NCBI GenBank assembly: GCA_037447605.1
Contig: CM074811.1
Span: 2,920,951 to 2,982,604 of the forward strand
From: Zygnema circumcarinatum
Taxonomy: Eukaryota; Streptophyta; Zygnematophyceae; Zygnematales; Zygnemataceae
Reading direction: 5' to 3'
DNA length: 61,654 nt
Below are positions 1 through 12,500 of the stretch, one piece after another; positions within the stretch are counted from its first letter, which is position 1, and every line of letters begins with the position of its first letter. Position numbers and translations under genes: made by a program. The notes under the pieces were generated by a model. It saw only the letters and a list, made by a program, of their open reading frames with translations, was not told where the DNA came from and searched no databases.

Positions 1-1270
1 ACGGAACGGCGGACATGGAAACGTCACTTAAAACTAGAAAAGCACCATTTCTGCTGTCCCTCCCTGTATTCGTACCGTCTAATTCATACGGCTCGTACGG
101 GCTACCCCAGGTGTGAACAGCAGAAATCTGGCCAAGCCGGGAGGACCCTGAGCGCCGCCTCTCTTTTTGACCGTCCGATCAGTGTCCGTACAGATCCAAC
201 GAGATCGATCGTCCTTCCGTTAACGCAGTCCCGTGAAGCGTTGAACTGCGAGGGATCGGGGAAATGAGCGTTTCTCAATGGACGGCTGCGATGGACGCGA
301 TCGAGTAGCCCTGACTAGAATTATGACTAAAGTCAGAGCTTCGAGGAAGCTAAAAACCTGACCAAATCTGACTGTTACCACACTGAAAGCCATGACTACG
401 ACTGACTAAACCTCTGGGAATCGAGTCCCACTTGCCCATCCCCCCGGCCAACATCCGCCGTCCGATCCCATCCCCGATCAATCGGACGGCCCAAGGCGAC
501 CCTTCGGCTCGGTATGGCACCCTGGCGCCAGCTGGCACCCCCAGGCTCCAGGAACAGAACCATGCAGAAGTCACCACGTGGCAGTCTGAACCGACACATT
601 TAAAACCCTGCACAACAGAAAACTGCTGAAAAGAAACGAACGGAAATTTGGACCCTGCAAAAAACGTACAAAGATGCCACGTGTCATCCTTTCACTGGCC
701 CACGTTTTATTTTCCGGGCGGGCAGCCTTCTATTTTCTGCCCCTGTTGCGAACAACTTGCCAAGTATTTTTCACCTGCCCGGATTTCGTACGGGCACCTG
801 GAACAACCTGGCCACAGCCCGATTACAGAAAGTAACGTTCCCATTCGCCGAACCCGCCAGCTGTCGCCCGCGCATTCCAGGACTCCCCACCAAATACGAT
901 TTTTTCTGCCCGTTGACCGTCCGCCCAGGCGTCCCCCCAGGCCCCTGCCCCTTTCCACGCCTTTCCCAAAACTTCCCCCCCTGCCCGCCCCTTTCGCACG
1001 AGCCATCCCCGCGTCCGTACACCCGTTCGTACGCCCGTCATCCCCCGTCCAGAAAGTCGCCGCTACACGACAATGACCCCTCCATTCGCCTGTGCGGGAT
1101 CTCCGGGTGTCTGGCCACTCAGCGCACGCCACGTAGCCGACCGCCCGGGAGCGCCGCCCGCCTCCCCGGAGCGGCGCGCCCCCTTGAAAGCGACGGCGCG
1201 GGCCCGGCCCCGCCCGGCGCCCTCCCTCCGCCACAGTGAGGAGAGCCGCCAGGAAGGGCCCGCCTCGGAG
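1..1270. other. Intergenic / upstream of STIG1-like gene
   Basis: I see no convincing gene here. The GC-rich part (900-1260) has open frames on both strands, but they are Pro/Arg/Gly-rich with no recognisable domain, as expected of GC-rich flank. Scattered TGACTA-like words (300-400) and CGTACGG-like words (60-110) occur. The stretch probably includes the promoter and 5' UTR of the downstream gene. Confidence 0.5.
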
Positions 1271-1472
1271 AGTTAGAGGGAGGGAGAGAGGGAGAGAGGG
1301 AGAGAGGGAGGGAGAGGAGGGAGAGGGAGGGAGAGGGAGGGAGAGGGAGGGAGAGAGGGAGGGAGAGGAGGGAGAGGGAGGGAGGGAGAGGGAGGGAGGG
1401 AGGGAGAGAGGGAGGGAGAGGAGGGAGAGGGAGGGAGAGGGAGGGAGAGGAGGGAGAGGGAGGGAGAGGGGG
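1271..1472. repeat. GA-rich (GGGA/GAGA) low-complexity array
   Basis: About 200 bases consist almost only of A and G, in GAGGGAGGGAGA-type units. The array ends two bases before the STIG1-like start codon, so it is probably 5' UTR or core promoter. In this gene the purine strand is the sense strand. Most other genes in the window have pyrimidines on the sense strand. Confidence 0.9.
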
Positions 1473-1474
1473 TG

Positions 1475-2693
1475 ATGAAGGGCGTGCGGGTGCTGGCGCT
1501 GGCGGCGCTGGCGGTGGTGGCGATAGCGTGGCTGGCGATGCCGGCGGAGGGGATACGGAGCTACCAGAGTCGAATAAGCAGGGCGTTGGCGGATGAAGAG
1601 TTTGAGGTGGGGGGTGTGAGGGAGTGGGGACGGGAGTAGGGAAAGGAGAGGGAGTGGAAGAGTGGAGTGAGGGTGGAGGATTGGGAGTGGGGTGGGTTGA
1701 GAGCGGTGGGGAGGCAGTGCGAGTGAGAAGAATGGGAATGGAGGGAGTGAGGGCGGGTGGATGGAGAATCAAGGGCATGGTGCAAAAATGGAAAATTGGG
1801 GAGAGTGGGTAGTGAGAAGTGAGGGAGAGGGAAACTGGTTGGGGTAAGGGGGGGGGGTTGCAGGGGTAGGGAGAGAGGTGCAGTGGAAGAGATCAAAACA
1901 AGGCACCAGACAAGCGTAAGAGAGAGAAAAGAGTGTCAGGAAATTTCGGGTTACAGAGAGGCGATAGAGTTGGATCGAGAGAGAGCGAGAGGTGATAAAG
2001 GAGGGAAGTGGGGACAGCGAGGAAATGATGTGAGGCAGAGCAGAGGGCAGAGACAAAGAGCGAGGGAGCGATTGAGAGAGAGAGAGATGAGCGGTTTTAA
2101 ACGTTTATAGACGGTCTGGCCTGAATGATCTGGCCTTCGTTGCCATTTAGAAAGTGGAGATGTACGATGGCCCTCGGTGAGTCAGACGTGATGGGAGGCT
2201 GGCAGGGCTGTGGGGGTTGGCTGGCCTTGGCTTGCAGAGATACGCCGTCCGAGTGAACCGCGCGGCGGAGTCAACGTTCGGAGGGCCGAGCAGGCGCGGC
2301 CGCACGGCTCGGGGGCGCATGATGCAGCAGATCGGCTGCGATTCGGGGAAGACCCTCTGTGGCACGTGAGTGCATGCCGCCGTAAATGAAACATTGTTGA
2401 ACAAACCAATGCACACCCCATGTGCGTAGTCCAAGCTCATCCCAGCACCCCTCCTCCTTCCGCTGATCCCTGCGCGCCCTAATCGTGCCCATGCCCATGC
2501 GTGCAGGACGTGCACGAACACGACCGAGAACCCCCAGAACTGCGGCGCGTGCGGGGCGCCGTGCGGCGCGAGCGAGGCGTGCTGCGGCGGCGTGTGTACG
2601 GACGTGGCGTTCAGCGCACAGCACTGCGGGCAGTGCTACAGCGCCTGCGCGGAGGGGGCCTGCGCCGCGGGGCTCTGCGGGTACGGCTCCTAG
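1475..2693 (+). CDS. STIG1-like secreted cysteine-rich protein
   Basis: Four exons fit: 1475-1606, 2151-2176, 2240-2365 and 2507-2693, all with GT/AG borders and consistent phase (156 aa). The N-terminus from MKGVRVLALAALAVVAIAW is a clear signal peptide. The mature part ends in a Cys-rich domain spaced like the STIG1 family: LCGTTC, then NCGACGAPC, CCGGVC, HCGQCYSAC and CGYGS at the C-terminus. STIG1 proteins are small apoplastic plant proteins; tomato STIG1 is linked to stigma exudate and pollen-tube receptor signalling. The role in this organism is unknown. Intron 1 (544 bases) is strongly G/A-rich. The AG for exon 3 was chosen because the AG two bases earlier would give an immediate stop. 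The 26-base exon 2 is the least certain part. Confidence 0.75.
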
Positions 2694-4326
2694 GGCCCGG
2701 GGCTCCTAGGGAGGGCACCGAGGGCACCGAGGGCACCGGATCGTACGGATTGTACATCGGCTAGCGTACGGAGGGAACCGTAACGGTACAAACCGTACAT
2801 GGCGTCGGCGGGCACGGCTTCTAGAAGCTACCGAGCGTTACGGAGGGGACCGAAACTGTACGAATGTTCCATGTGCAGGAGGATGTGGGACAAGAAACGG
2901 GTAACGGATGTACGGACACGGGAAGTATAGCACACGCAGGGCGAGTACGGCGTGCATGGAAGCGTTGAACGGGACGGGAACGGAACGGATGCAATCTATG
3001 GCGTTGTCGCAGTCTGCGCCCTGCTATGCTTTCTATGGCTCCTCGGCCCGCCAGCAGTTTCAGTGTCAGTTAAAGTTGGCGGCCGTTTACGGAACTGGGA
3101 AGATGTCTGCATCCGTGTGTGTCAGAATAAAAAGTTCTTGAACTGTCTCAGGAATTTTTCTTTTTGCAGCTTTTTTCTTTTTAAGGAACTACTGTCGATT
3201 AGAACTAAAAACTTTTGATCACTTTGCAAAAGACAAAGTGTAACATACGGCCCTCTGCAGGATGTGTAATTATGTCAATTGTTAGGAAATTAAAGGTACT
3301 AAAAGGGGGCGCAGGGTTCAGTCCTTTCTCAGGGCTGTCTGGGGCTCTCGGGCTTCACAGTTTTACGGCTTTCAGTGGAACTAGGGCAAAACATTCTTTC
3401 ACATGATAACGCGTTGCCGTTCTGTTGGCGCTTTTGATAAACTGCAACAGCGACATGGAACGCCCCACCTTTCGAGCGGGTTGTGCGCGTACTGCCGTGT
3501 CCTGCCTTGTACATTTCATTGGGGCCAGCGGACAATAAACAATGCTCGAGAGCTTGCTTGTCTATGGACTGGGAAGAGGCTTGGGGCTCCATGCATGCAT
3601 GTGGAATGTATGCATGCATGCATGCATGCATGGACCATGATGTGTGTCTTATGGAGAATGCAATGCAGTAGTGTGGAGGTAGGAGATGTGATGTTGTTGC
3701 ATGAGGAAGGTTCTGCTGATATTGATCAATGGTAGTACTGTAATGCATGAACATGTCATGTTGCTCAATGCAAGTTGGTTTAGATGCGTGGATTGACCAT
3801 GTGATGTTCACTGTGTAAGTGCCTAGTGATGCTGGAAACTATGTGAATGATTTACGAGCATGGTACATTGCGCTATGTATGTTGGTGTTGCAGCATGTGA
3901 AGTATGTGGTATTCAAACTTTGGGCTGTCCCGTTACATCGACCGCCCTCTCATTTTCCTTCATCGAAAAGGGAGCAGAGGCAGGGGAGGGGAGGGGAGGG
4001 GGGAGGAACCAAAGGAAGCAAAAGTCGAGCGAATAATGTGAAGCAAGCCCATTACACATCTTCATTAAACATTGGAATCATCACTTGCTATCGCCACAAC
4101 ACTCCTCCCTCCAGTGCCCCGAAACTCTGTCCCTCTCTCTATGTACACTCGTCCCCTCCCCCCTCACATCACGTGCAAGCACAGCCCAATTTTTTTTTGA
4201 GTCTCGTCATCAGAGCCGTTCCCTTCCACAGAGAGCCAATTCGCAATCTGAGGACAAGGCACGCAGTTGGGGCTCCAACGGAACCTGAACTGCATATAAC
4301 ATGTACATAAATCACGTCACATCACG
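2694..4326. other. Intergenic, 3' flanks of STIG1-like (+) and VPS24 (-)
   Basis: No gene recognised. It contains a 10-base GAGGGCACCG repeat (three units, about 2711-2740), several CGTACGG words (2740-2900), a (TGCA)n tract (about 3590-3632) and a short GGGGA run (about 3986-4002). Convergent 3' UTRs probably occupy both ends. Confidence 0.5.
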
Positions 4327-4456
4327 TCACGTTCCTCCACGAGCTTTGTCCAGACGCTCCCTTAAGGCCGCAAGTTCGGCCTCGTCTCCCTCCCCTTCGC
4401 CCTCAGCCACCGCCTGCGCCTGCAAATGCTCCCCTTCCCCCCGTGTGTGAGAGTGT

Positions 4457-4487
<31 letters not shown>

Positions 4488-6645
4488 GGAAGAGGGAGAG
4501 AGAGAGAGAGGGAAGAGGGAGAGAGAGTGAGAGGGAAGGGAGAGGAGAGAGAGGGAAGAGGGAGAGAGAGTGAGAGGGAAGCGAGAGGAGAGAGAGGGGA
4601 AGGAGGGGGAGGGAGCGAGTGGAGATTGGGCGGAGAAGCAAAAAACAGCTTTCACACCGCCCTTCATACTCTACTCTCAGCTCTTCTTTCCCCAATGCAC
4701 GAAACCTTGGACAAAAAACATAGTCAGTTCCAGATTCAGATTCATGCAACTGAACGTTGCCAGCCCCAATCCAACATTCCATTCACCCCAATCTGACAAG
4801 ACTGCAACCCTAACTGACATCCCCTGAAAAACCTAACCCTAATTTACCACGACTTGGGGCTCTGCAACCCTAATCTGACCCACCTGTGGCTTCTCCTCCT
4901 CTTCCTCCTCCTCTGCCTGCTGCACTCTCTGCCTCCTCGCAGCCGATGGCATTGCTGTGGTGGTCTCCACAGCAATCTCCGCGAGGACCCGGTCAACCTC
5001 CTCCTCCGTCTCATCCTCAATGTCCTCCGAATCGAGAGCATCGTCCAGCGACTCATTCACCATCTCCTCCATAATACCAGCCTGCCGCCACATTCACTCA
5101 AAACACAAACTTTCCTTCTTAAGTGGGCAACACGGCGCTAGTTTCTCGTGAGGATTGGCATTTAGAAAGTTGGAAGTTTGAGAATCTTGTAGAGATGTTA
5201 AAGAGGAAAGGAGAACACATCGGTTATTTGGGATCTGCAGTTGCTTTACATCTATTTCATACCAATGACTTTATAGAAACCAAGGCACTAGAGCTGTTCT
5301 AACTCCACATGGCATCAAGGATTGCAGTAAAGATTAGCCCTTACCCTCGCCAGCTCCTTCTGAAGGTCCTGCATGGTTGCTGCAACTTCGTGCGCTTTCA
5401 CCAGCCCGTTCACAAGCTTCATCACTTCAGTACTTTTCTGAAGGTGCCCAACAACCTTCACCATAGCTGCATGCAAAGTTTTGAACATACGATTCCACAT
5501 ATTGGGACTCGATTAGGGTAAAACAGAGTAGATCAAAGGTAAAAATCCAGCAGAAAACGAAGCGAAAATCTGCAAAGAAGCAGCATAAGGATGAGCTTTG
5601 CCAGCTTTATTTGAAACGATCGTCATAGTCTACGCAAAACTCTGATTATGGGGAACCCTAATTTTACAAATGAAGTACCCCATGAGAAAAAAGGGATTTT
5701 TGAGTGATGTTCGCACCTAACTGCTCCCCAAGATGCATAACAACTGAGTTCATTTGAGCCTTTTGCTCGTGCATTCGCATAATCGCTTTGCGAGACCTCA
5801 CAAGCTCCTTAGCCAAATGCTGCAGCAGCAATGGGAAATTTGAAAACAAAAAAGAAGTTTTTTAATTTTTATTTTCATATGGTCTTTTTAAACTCTCACA
5901 CACAGAAAAAACAAGGAACCCTAATTCGATACTCAAAACTCGCCTAAGAAAGAGGAAAAGAAAGAAAGAGAGAGAGGAAAGAAAGAGAAAGAGAGAGAGA
6001 AAGAGAAAGAGACGAGCCTTGGCGGACGCAATGTCATTCCGCTTAACCGCTTCACGAATTCCTTTCTTAACCGACGCCTCTTCGCGTTGAATCTCTGCAC
6101 CGGCTCACCGCACGTCCTCACCTTTCAGTGTACAAAAAGCCAAACCCTAATTAGGGCAGGGGAGCAAGGAGAGGCAGGGGACTCGGGAAGTCCAAACCCT
6201 AACTTTGGAGAGCAGACGCAGGCCGCTGGTACGACAAATGCGCATAAATCCTCGTTATCCTAGTACAAAAGAGAAAGGGAGAAAGCGGGGCGAGCGAAAA
6301 AAGACAGGGACAGAGAGGGGGAGAGAGGGGGAGAGGGAGAGGTGGAAGGACGGAGGGAGGGACGAGCGATTGGGGAGAGAGAAAGAAAAGGGAAAGAGAC
6401 GGAAAGGGAGAGGGGGGAGGGTGGCAGGGTGCGAGGACAGAAAGAAAGGGAGAAAGAGGGGAGAGAGAGGCCAAAGAAAGGGAAGGAGTGAGGCCCGAGA
6501 GAGAGAGAGCAGGGGGGGTTGCGAGACCTCTGACAGAGCGCTCGAGGTTGCGCGTCTCTTGGCGGAGTCGGCGCTGCCATTCGCGCACCTGCTGCTGGGG
6601 GGTCAGCCTTGGGGCGCCGCGCAGCATCCCCGCCAGCCGCTCCAT
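4327..6645 (-). CDS. VPS24: ESCRT-III subunit VPS24 / CHMP3
   Basis: Six exons on the minus strand: 6645-6528, 6094-6018, 5819-5717, 5466-5345, 5081-4884 and 4419-4327 (236 aa, against about 229 aa for plant VPS24). Family landmarks appear in order: EWQRRLRQETRNLERSVR near the N-terminus, then KRNDIASAK, KAQMNSVVMHLGEQL, KSTEVMKLVNGLVK, AGIMEEMVNESLDDALDSED and an acidic linker. The last helix is AELAALRERLDKAR, the expected MIM-like helix. The protein is a Snf7-family subunit that polymerises on endosomal membranes with VPS2 for MVB sorting and scission. The exon 2 to exon 3 junction keeps frame only if a GC donor (AAG|GCTCGT) is used. The other introns are GT-AG. The sense strand of intron 1 and the 5' flank is CT-rich. 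Confidence 0.92.
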
Positions 6646-6995
6646 GGGGGGGACACAGAGAGAGAGGGAGGGAGGGAGGGAGGGAGGGAGGGAGGGAGGG
6701 AGAGAAAGGGAGGGATAGAGAAAGTCTAGGAGACGAGAAAGAGAGAGAGACGGGAAGGAGTGAGAGAGAAGAAAGCAAGTAGAGAAGATGGAGAGGGAAC
6801 GGGGGTGTTGGCGCAGACGAGGACGAGAGAGGGGGGGAAAGAGAGAGGGAGGGAGAGTGAAAGTTCAGAAGAAGAGAGAGAGAGAGACAGGAATTAGTGA
6901 GAGAAAGGAGACAAAACAGCGAGAAGGCAGAGGGAGAGGGAGAGGGAGGGCCTTTCAAAGGAAAGATCGACTGAGCGAGGGAAGGCCTGGGAGAG
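6280..6995. repeat. GA-rich low-complexity tracts (VPS24 intron 1 and 5' flank)
   Basis: GAGAGGGAGAAAG-type sequence fills most of intron 1 and the region just upstream of the VPS24 ATG. It includes a (GGGA)n run at about 6665-6705. The purines lie on the plus strand, so they are pyrimidines in the transcript. Confidence 0.85.
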
Positions 6996-7445
6996 GAAGA
7001 CCCGCTTGAACTGCTCGTTAAAGTCAACTGCTAGCTTGCCCTCGTCAATGTTATCGTAGAAACTTTTTCGAAATCAGCATTTCTGGCGCTCTCTATGTGC
7101 GAAATCGCCGTTCAAAATTTTGGCCTTTCTGCGATCCGCCCTCTAAGCACGTCAGCAGTCAGCGAGACCACACGTAACAGAACGCCAAGGTGGACACGTG
7201 GACGGCCGGGATTCTCCCACTAAAGAAAAAAAAAAGATGTCTCCGTCGGACGGTGGAAGATGTGGCCACGTCAGCTCGTTGTCATTTACCGGCACATTTA
7301 ACGTTGGGATGCACCGACATTGTGTCACATGCGAGAGGGAGGGCGATCTGGGGCGGGTCTGTGCGCGCGCGATCAGCGCGAGACTGCGCGGCCTAGTGCC
7401 TCCTGCGCACTCAGCACTGCGCACTCAGCACTGCGCACTCGGTTT
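6996..7445. other. Divergent intergenic region
   Basis: This stretch lies between VPS24 (-) and a putative small gene (+). No gene recognised. A short direct repeat of CACTCAGCACTGCG occurs near 7405-7440. It probably holds the two divergent promoters. Confidence 0.4.
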
Positions 7446-7868
7446 CCCTTCATCTCGCGCCCTCACTCTCCCACTCTCCCTCCCTCTCTCCTTCCTTCTC
7501 CCTCTCTCCCCCCCATTCCCACTCTCCCTCTCTACCTCCCTCCCTCTCTCTCCCTCTCTCCCTCCCCCTTCTTTTCCTCTCTCCGCCCCTCTCTCTCTTG
7601 CTCTCTTCTCCCCTCTCACTCCCCCTATCGCCCTCCCCCTATCTCTTGCTCTCCCCCCATCTCTCTCCCCCACTCTCTCCCTCTCCCTCTCCCCCCCTCT
7701 CTCTCCTCCCCCCCTCTCTCTCTCCCTAGTTTCCCTCCTTGCCTCCCTCCATCCCTCCATCTCTCGTTTGGCATCTCTCCGCCCCTCCTCTCTGTCTTCC
7801 TCCCTCCCTGCCCCACTCTCCTCCCCTCTCCTCTCCCCCCCCTCTCACGGTAGCCCTCTCTCCGCCCC
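7446..7868. repeat. CT-rich low-complexity tract
   Basis: About 420 bases of CTCTCCCTCC-type sequence end just before the ATG at 7880. All three plus frames are nearly open and read as Ser/Pro/Leu strings, so those open frames are not evidence of coding. Confidence 0.9.
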
Positions 7869-7879
7869 CGCCACCCACC

Positions 7880-8559
7880 ATGTCCCTGGAGGTAGGAGTG
7901 CTCCTCCTTCTCGCCACGCCTGTAGCTCTCGCCGTCCATCACCGCCGCCTCCGCAACCTATGGCAGCGGCGCGGCCCTCTCTACGCTGGTCTCCGCCCTG
8001 GATTCAGTCCCTCTCTCTCCGACTCTTACAGGTCAGCCCCTCTCCCACCCCTCCCGCTCCCACAGTCATGCGCCCCCTCCCAACTCTATATCCCCTTCTA
8101 TGCTCATTCTGTTCCGTTCCTCTTACGTTGCTGTTCCGTTACCACTGACCAGCCCTCCCCCACCCTCCGAGGAGCCCGCTATGGAGGTTTGCGTGCTCTC
8201 ATTGGTTGGCCCTCCCTCCAATCCGCGCTTCCCCTCTCGCGGCATCTTCGAGCCCTTTCTAGTGCTCCGCTGCGGCTCCTGCCTCGTCCGCACGTCTGCG
8301 CTGCAAAGCGCAGGGGAGCCCTCCTTGGAGCCCTTCTCTTTCACCCCCATATTCCAGACATTCTCTTTCCCCCTTCCTTCCGCAGAGGGAGGCGGGGAAG
8401 GTAGCAGGAGAGGAGGCGAAGAAGGGAGCGGGGGAGGGGAAGAGGGAGGGGGAGGTGGAGGGGGAGGTGGGAGAGGTGAGGGAGACGGAGGAGGAGCCAT
8501 GGATGCACAACTGGAGGTTTTTCTCTACGGTCGGAAGCTTCGGAGGCGGCCCTGCATGA
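7880..8559 (+). CDS. Putative small membrane-anchored protein, unknown
   Basis: A two-exon model fits: 7880-8031 and 8388-8559 (107 aa). The N-terminus MSLEVGVLLLLATPVALAV is a good membrane or signal anchor and is followed by Arg-rich HHRRLRNLWQRR. Exon 2 encodes a Lys/Glu-rich segment and ends in PWMHNWRFFSTVGSFGGG. The donor AG|GTCAGC is good. The acceptor lies in CCGCAGAG: the second AG keeps the frame, while the first gives an early stop. An N-terminal anchor plus basic stretch would suit a mitochondrial or ER anchored peptide, but I do not recognise the family. Exon 2 could differ. Confidence 0.4.
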
Positions 8560-9502
8560 GTGGTTCTCTTTCAGCCGTGCGACTTCTTGCTGTAGGGAAG
8601 GTCCGCATGGGGGAGGGACAGGTGTCGCGTTCTGAGGGGGGGAGGGAGAACGTGCTCCATAGTGTGAGGCTTGGTACTCGCGTGGGGAATTTGGGGGGCA
8701 CTGTGCAGGTGGGAGTGAGGTTTAATTGGGGTGGGAGCGAGGGAGGGAAGGAGGGAGAGAGGGGGGGGGAGGTGGGAGGAGAGGTTTTCATTGTGCTGTC
8801 CGTTGGAGAGGAGCCGAGCATCGCTGTCCGGACGGAGTGAAGGCTCTGAAGTATCTGAAACCCTAAAATTCGCGACACCCCTGACATCTAGTTAAGGATC
8901 CCCAGTATAAATATTGTAAATCGTCCATATGTTGGCACAGGTGTTGTAAATATTTTCAAATTAATCCACTATTTAAAGAGTCTTAGGGTTGATGTATGGC
9001 ATAGTATCAATACTTTGTAAGGCAAATCGTGAATACAGCAAGAAAGAGAGGTGAGGCATGAGCTGGCCATAATTTATATTTTTAGGGTTAGGAGGTGCAA
9101 ATAAAGCTTATCCAAATTAAGCTTAAACTTGTACTAGACTTGCAGATGCAATAAATTCGCTGAGATCTCCCTCCCTGCCTCCCCCCCCGCCCCCTCTTCC
9201 TCCCTTCCTCCCTTCCTCTCTCCCTCCCTTCCCCCCCAACCTCCCCACCCTCCAACTCTCTGGGGCATACGACGACTAATACAAATCTTGTAGTCTAAAT
9301 TTCATTCGAAAATCACCGTTTTTCAACGGATATGCCGCACTGCTTCATGATAAACAACTCCAATCTCTCGCTATCGACAACCTTAAAAAAATTAGAACAT
9401 AGAAGAGGACCCTTTTACTCTACTCCACAAGCTCAAATGAACAAAATTCAGATCCTACCGTCACATCTCCATCCCTTCCAACCCTAATTTTCAACAATCT
9501 TC
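8560..9502. other. Intergenic, 3' flanks
   Basis: No gene recognised. There are scattered CCCTAA/TTAGGG words at 8860-9080 and a C/T-rich run at 9170-9250. The right part is probably the PGAP3 3' UTR. Confidence 0.45.
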
Positions 9503-12500
9503 TTACTCCGTCTTCTTCGCCCATCCCTTCTTCGCCTTCTGCGTGTAGATAACAGCATCATCGCATATGAAGCTCCACCATAAGTGTGTGAGAGGAATTG
9601 TGGCCAAGTGCCAAAGCGAGTGAGCATCAACCACTCCCTTCATGGGGGGAAAATCAAACACTTCAAAAAGCATAGCGAGAGACGTCCCAAGCACAGCTAC
9701 ACAGAGCTTCACTCGGCTCGGGTGCTGCGTGAGCAACGCCCAACCCACCCACACGAGAAGCTGGGCAACTCCCATAGTTAAGCAGACCTTCATGTTCAGC
9801 CCTGCACAAGGAACGATAGGCAAAAGAGTACTTTAGCGTAGGTTGCGGCCGGAGGGAGGGAGGAAGGGAGAGTGGGAGGGAGGGAGGGGGAGGAGCGAGC
9901 GAGGGAGAGGGTAAAGGGAGGAAGTCGGGGAGGGAGGGAGGGAGGGAGGGAGGGAGGGGGTAGGGAAGGAGAAACGGAGGGAGGGAGGGTGAGGAGGGAG
10001 GGAGCGAGGGGAGCGTAGAGGAAGGGAGGGAGAGAGGGGTCAGGGAGGAAAAAGGAAGGGAGGGAGGGAGGCGATGGAGAGATGGACGATCGGGGAGGAG
10101 GGAGAGGGAGGGAGGAATTGAAGGGGGAGGGAGCAACAGATAGAGAGGTGAGGAAAAGGCACAGACGTTGATTTGATGACTGATGAATCCTTACCATAAT
10201 CAAAGTTATAGAAGTTGAGATAAAGGATGTGTGTTGCGGTGAATGCGATTATTGGGGCGGAGTACATCACTCGGGGGGCCTCCAGCCGCAAATTAAGCGT
10301 TCGAATTAAAGCAAGAATGAGTACTCCGCCGATGAGAGCAATGGCCGAGGAGTAATCCCACGCTTGAGTGAACGGTGTATCTCTGCAAATATGAGTAAAA
10401 ACAAAATTGGAGTGAGAGGGGGGGCCTGCCTGAAACAGTGTGAAAAAAAAAATGAAAAGGGACCCAAGCAAAGAGAGTAGCATGTTGGGCATAAAATCCC
10501 TTCATACTTTCTGAACGCTCAACTACTTCAAGGTCTAAGTGAAACCCCACCCTTTAGAAAGAAAGCAAAACCTATCACCCCACCAACTTCTCTTCAAAGC
10601 AAAACACCCCCCTTCCACCCTTCAAATCACATCCAAACATCTTAGTGCTCGTGGTCCACCTAACTAACCCTGCCGTTATACGGATCCATTAACTGACAGT
10701 TCACAGTACCTCGCATGGAACACCGCGCTCCATAGCCATGCATGGAGGGCAAGGGCTCCATAAGCGAGCCACAGTCCCGCGTAGTCATATACAGGGAGGC
10801 GGCTGCCTGAGGACTTTCGTGGAAGCTTACGGAACACAAGGTGGGAGAAACGCAGGATGCCGAGGAGGGTGACGATGAGGTTGAGAACGGAGAACAAAAC
10901 GGAGGCAGGCTCCTGGACACATGGAAGGGGGGGGGAGGGAGAGGGAGGGGAAAAGGGATGAGGGGGAGAGGGGAGGGTGAGGGGGGGGGGGCAGGAGGAG
11001 GGCGAGGGGGAGAGGGAGGGGGAGCGGGAGGAGGAGGGCGAAGGGCAGAGGGGGGGAAGGGAGGGAAAAGGCGATGTGGGAAAGGGGAGGGGAGAGTGAG
11101 GCGGGAGGGGGCGAGAGAAAGAGGGAGGGCGAGGGCGAGGTGGAGCGAGGGGGAGGGCGGGGGGGTGAGGGTGGCAAGGGAGATAGTGAGGGGAGGTCAG
11201 GGTGAGACGGATGGAGAGAGGGAGGGGGCAGGGGAGGTTGAGGGGGAGCGGGAGGGGATGAGCCGAGGGGAACGGAATCCGAGGGGAAGGGGGAGGGCGG
11301 AGGGAATGGGGAGGCGAGGGGTAGGGGGAGGAGGAGAGGAGGGAGAGGGAGGGAGGAGAGGAGAGAGAGGGGGAGGGGAGGAAAGAGAAGAGTGAACGAG
11401 GAGAGGGGAAGGGGAGGAGGAGAGGGAAGAGAGCGGGAGAAGGAAAGGGAGGCTAAGCGAAAAGGAAGGTCATGGAGAGGGAGGAAATAGAGAGGCAAAC
11501 ATGGCTGCAATGCAGGGTTGGGGAGAAAAACAGCAAAGAATGCTTCACCAGCAAATAGTGACAATTGTACTGGAGGGTGGGGCTCGGGATGCCACTACCT
11601 CGCAGCCAATTAGCAAGCTTTAAATAAAATCCGACTGAAACGGATTTCACGGAGAGCAATTTTTCCTAATTCAATCGACCCATTTTCATTTGATAAAGTT
11701 AACCTGAACTCAATTGAACTTAAGAAGCAACTGCAGCGTACACGCTCAATTAACTCAAGCAACTTCTGGGTCCACACCCCGCCTTCCAAACTCCTCACCT
11801 GCATTCCAAGAACACGAATGAACGGCCATTTTCCGTAATATTTTAGCGGTTCTAAATTTTGAGACGACCTTTTTTCTTCCTCCGCGCGCATGCATTGGTA
11901 GCGGCACTCATCGCTGCAGCTCCACTGGGTGATTTTCAGCACAGGGGGTTCTGCCACGAGGCCCAATCCCGAGGCGCCACCTGTACACCCCGGAATGCAG
12001 GAATTTCGGACACATCCGGTGGAGGCGCATTCAGCGATACATGAACTGCATGGAAGGGGAGAGAGGGAGAGGGAAAGAGAGAGGGAGTTGGAGAGGGAGC
12101 GGGAGAGAGAATTAAGGCTAAGGGGGTAGGACTTGGATGGTAGTGACTCATTAATTATTCTCTCACCTGCTTTTCTCATCTCCCAACTCCCCGGCCCTAC
12201 TTTTTGTCTATTTTCTGATTGATTTCTGTAACCTGCGACTGAATAATCTAAGCAGACTTTTCTAAAGCTGACAAAGGAAATATATATGACATGCACACTC
12301 GGCCGCATTTAGCGGCTAGACATTCTAAAAATTCGTTTGGCTTCACATAGAACCATTCCAGTTCCTGTTTCAGTTTCAGTTGAACTTGATGACATGTAAC
12401 TCCTGAAACAGCGACCCTTCTCTCAAAGCTCTGAAACCACAATCCCCTGAACCCTGAATCTCCCGCATGCATGCACACTGATTTCCTAAACCCCTGAAAT

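Noticed and set aside
10827-11564. Long Ser/Pro/Leu open frames opposite GA-rich tracts (also at 6260-7027, 7198-8148, 27709-28486 and 26033-26500)
   Set aside because: Low-complexity composition keeps frames open by chance; they lie in introns or leaders of well-supported genes.
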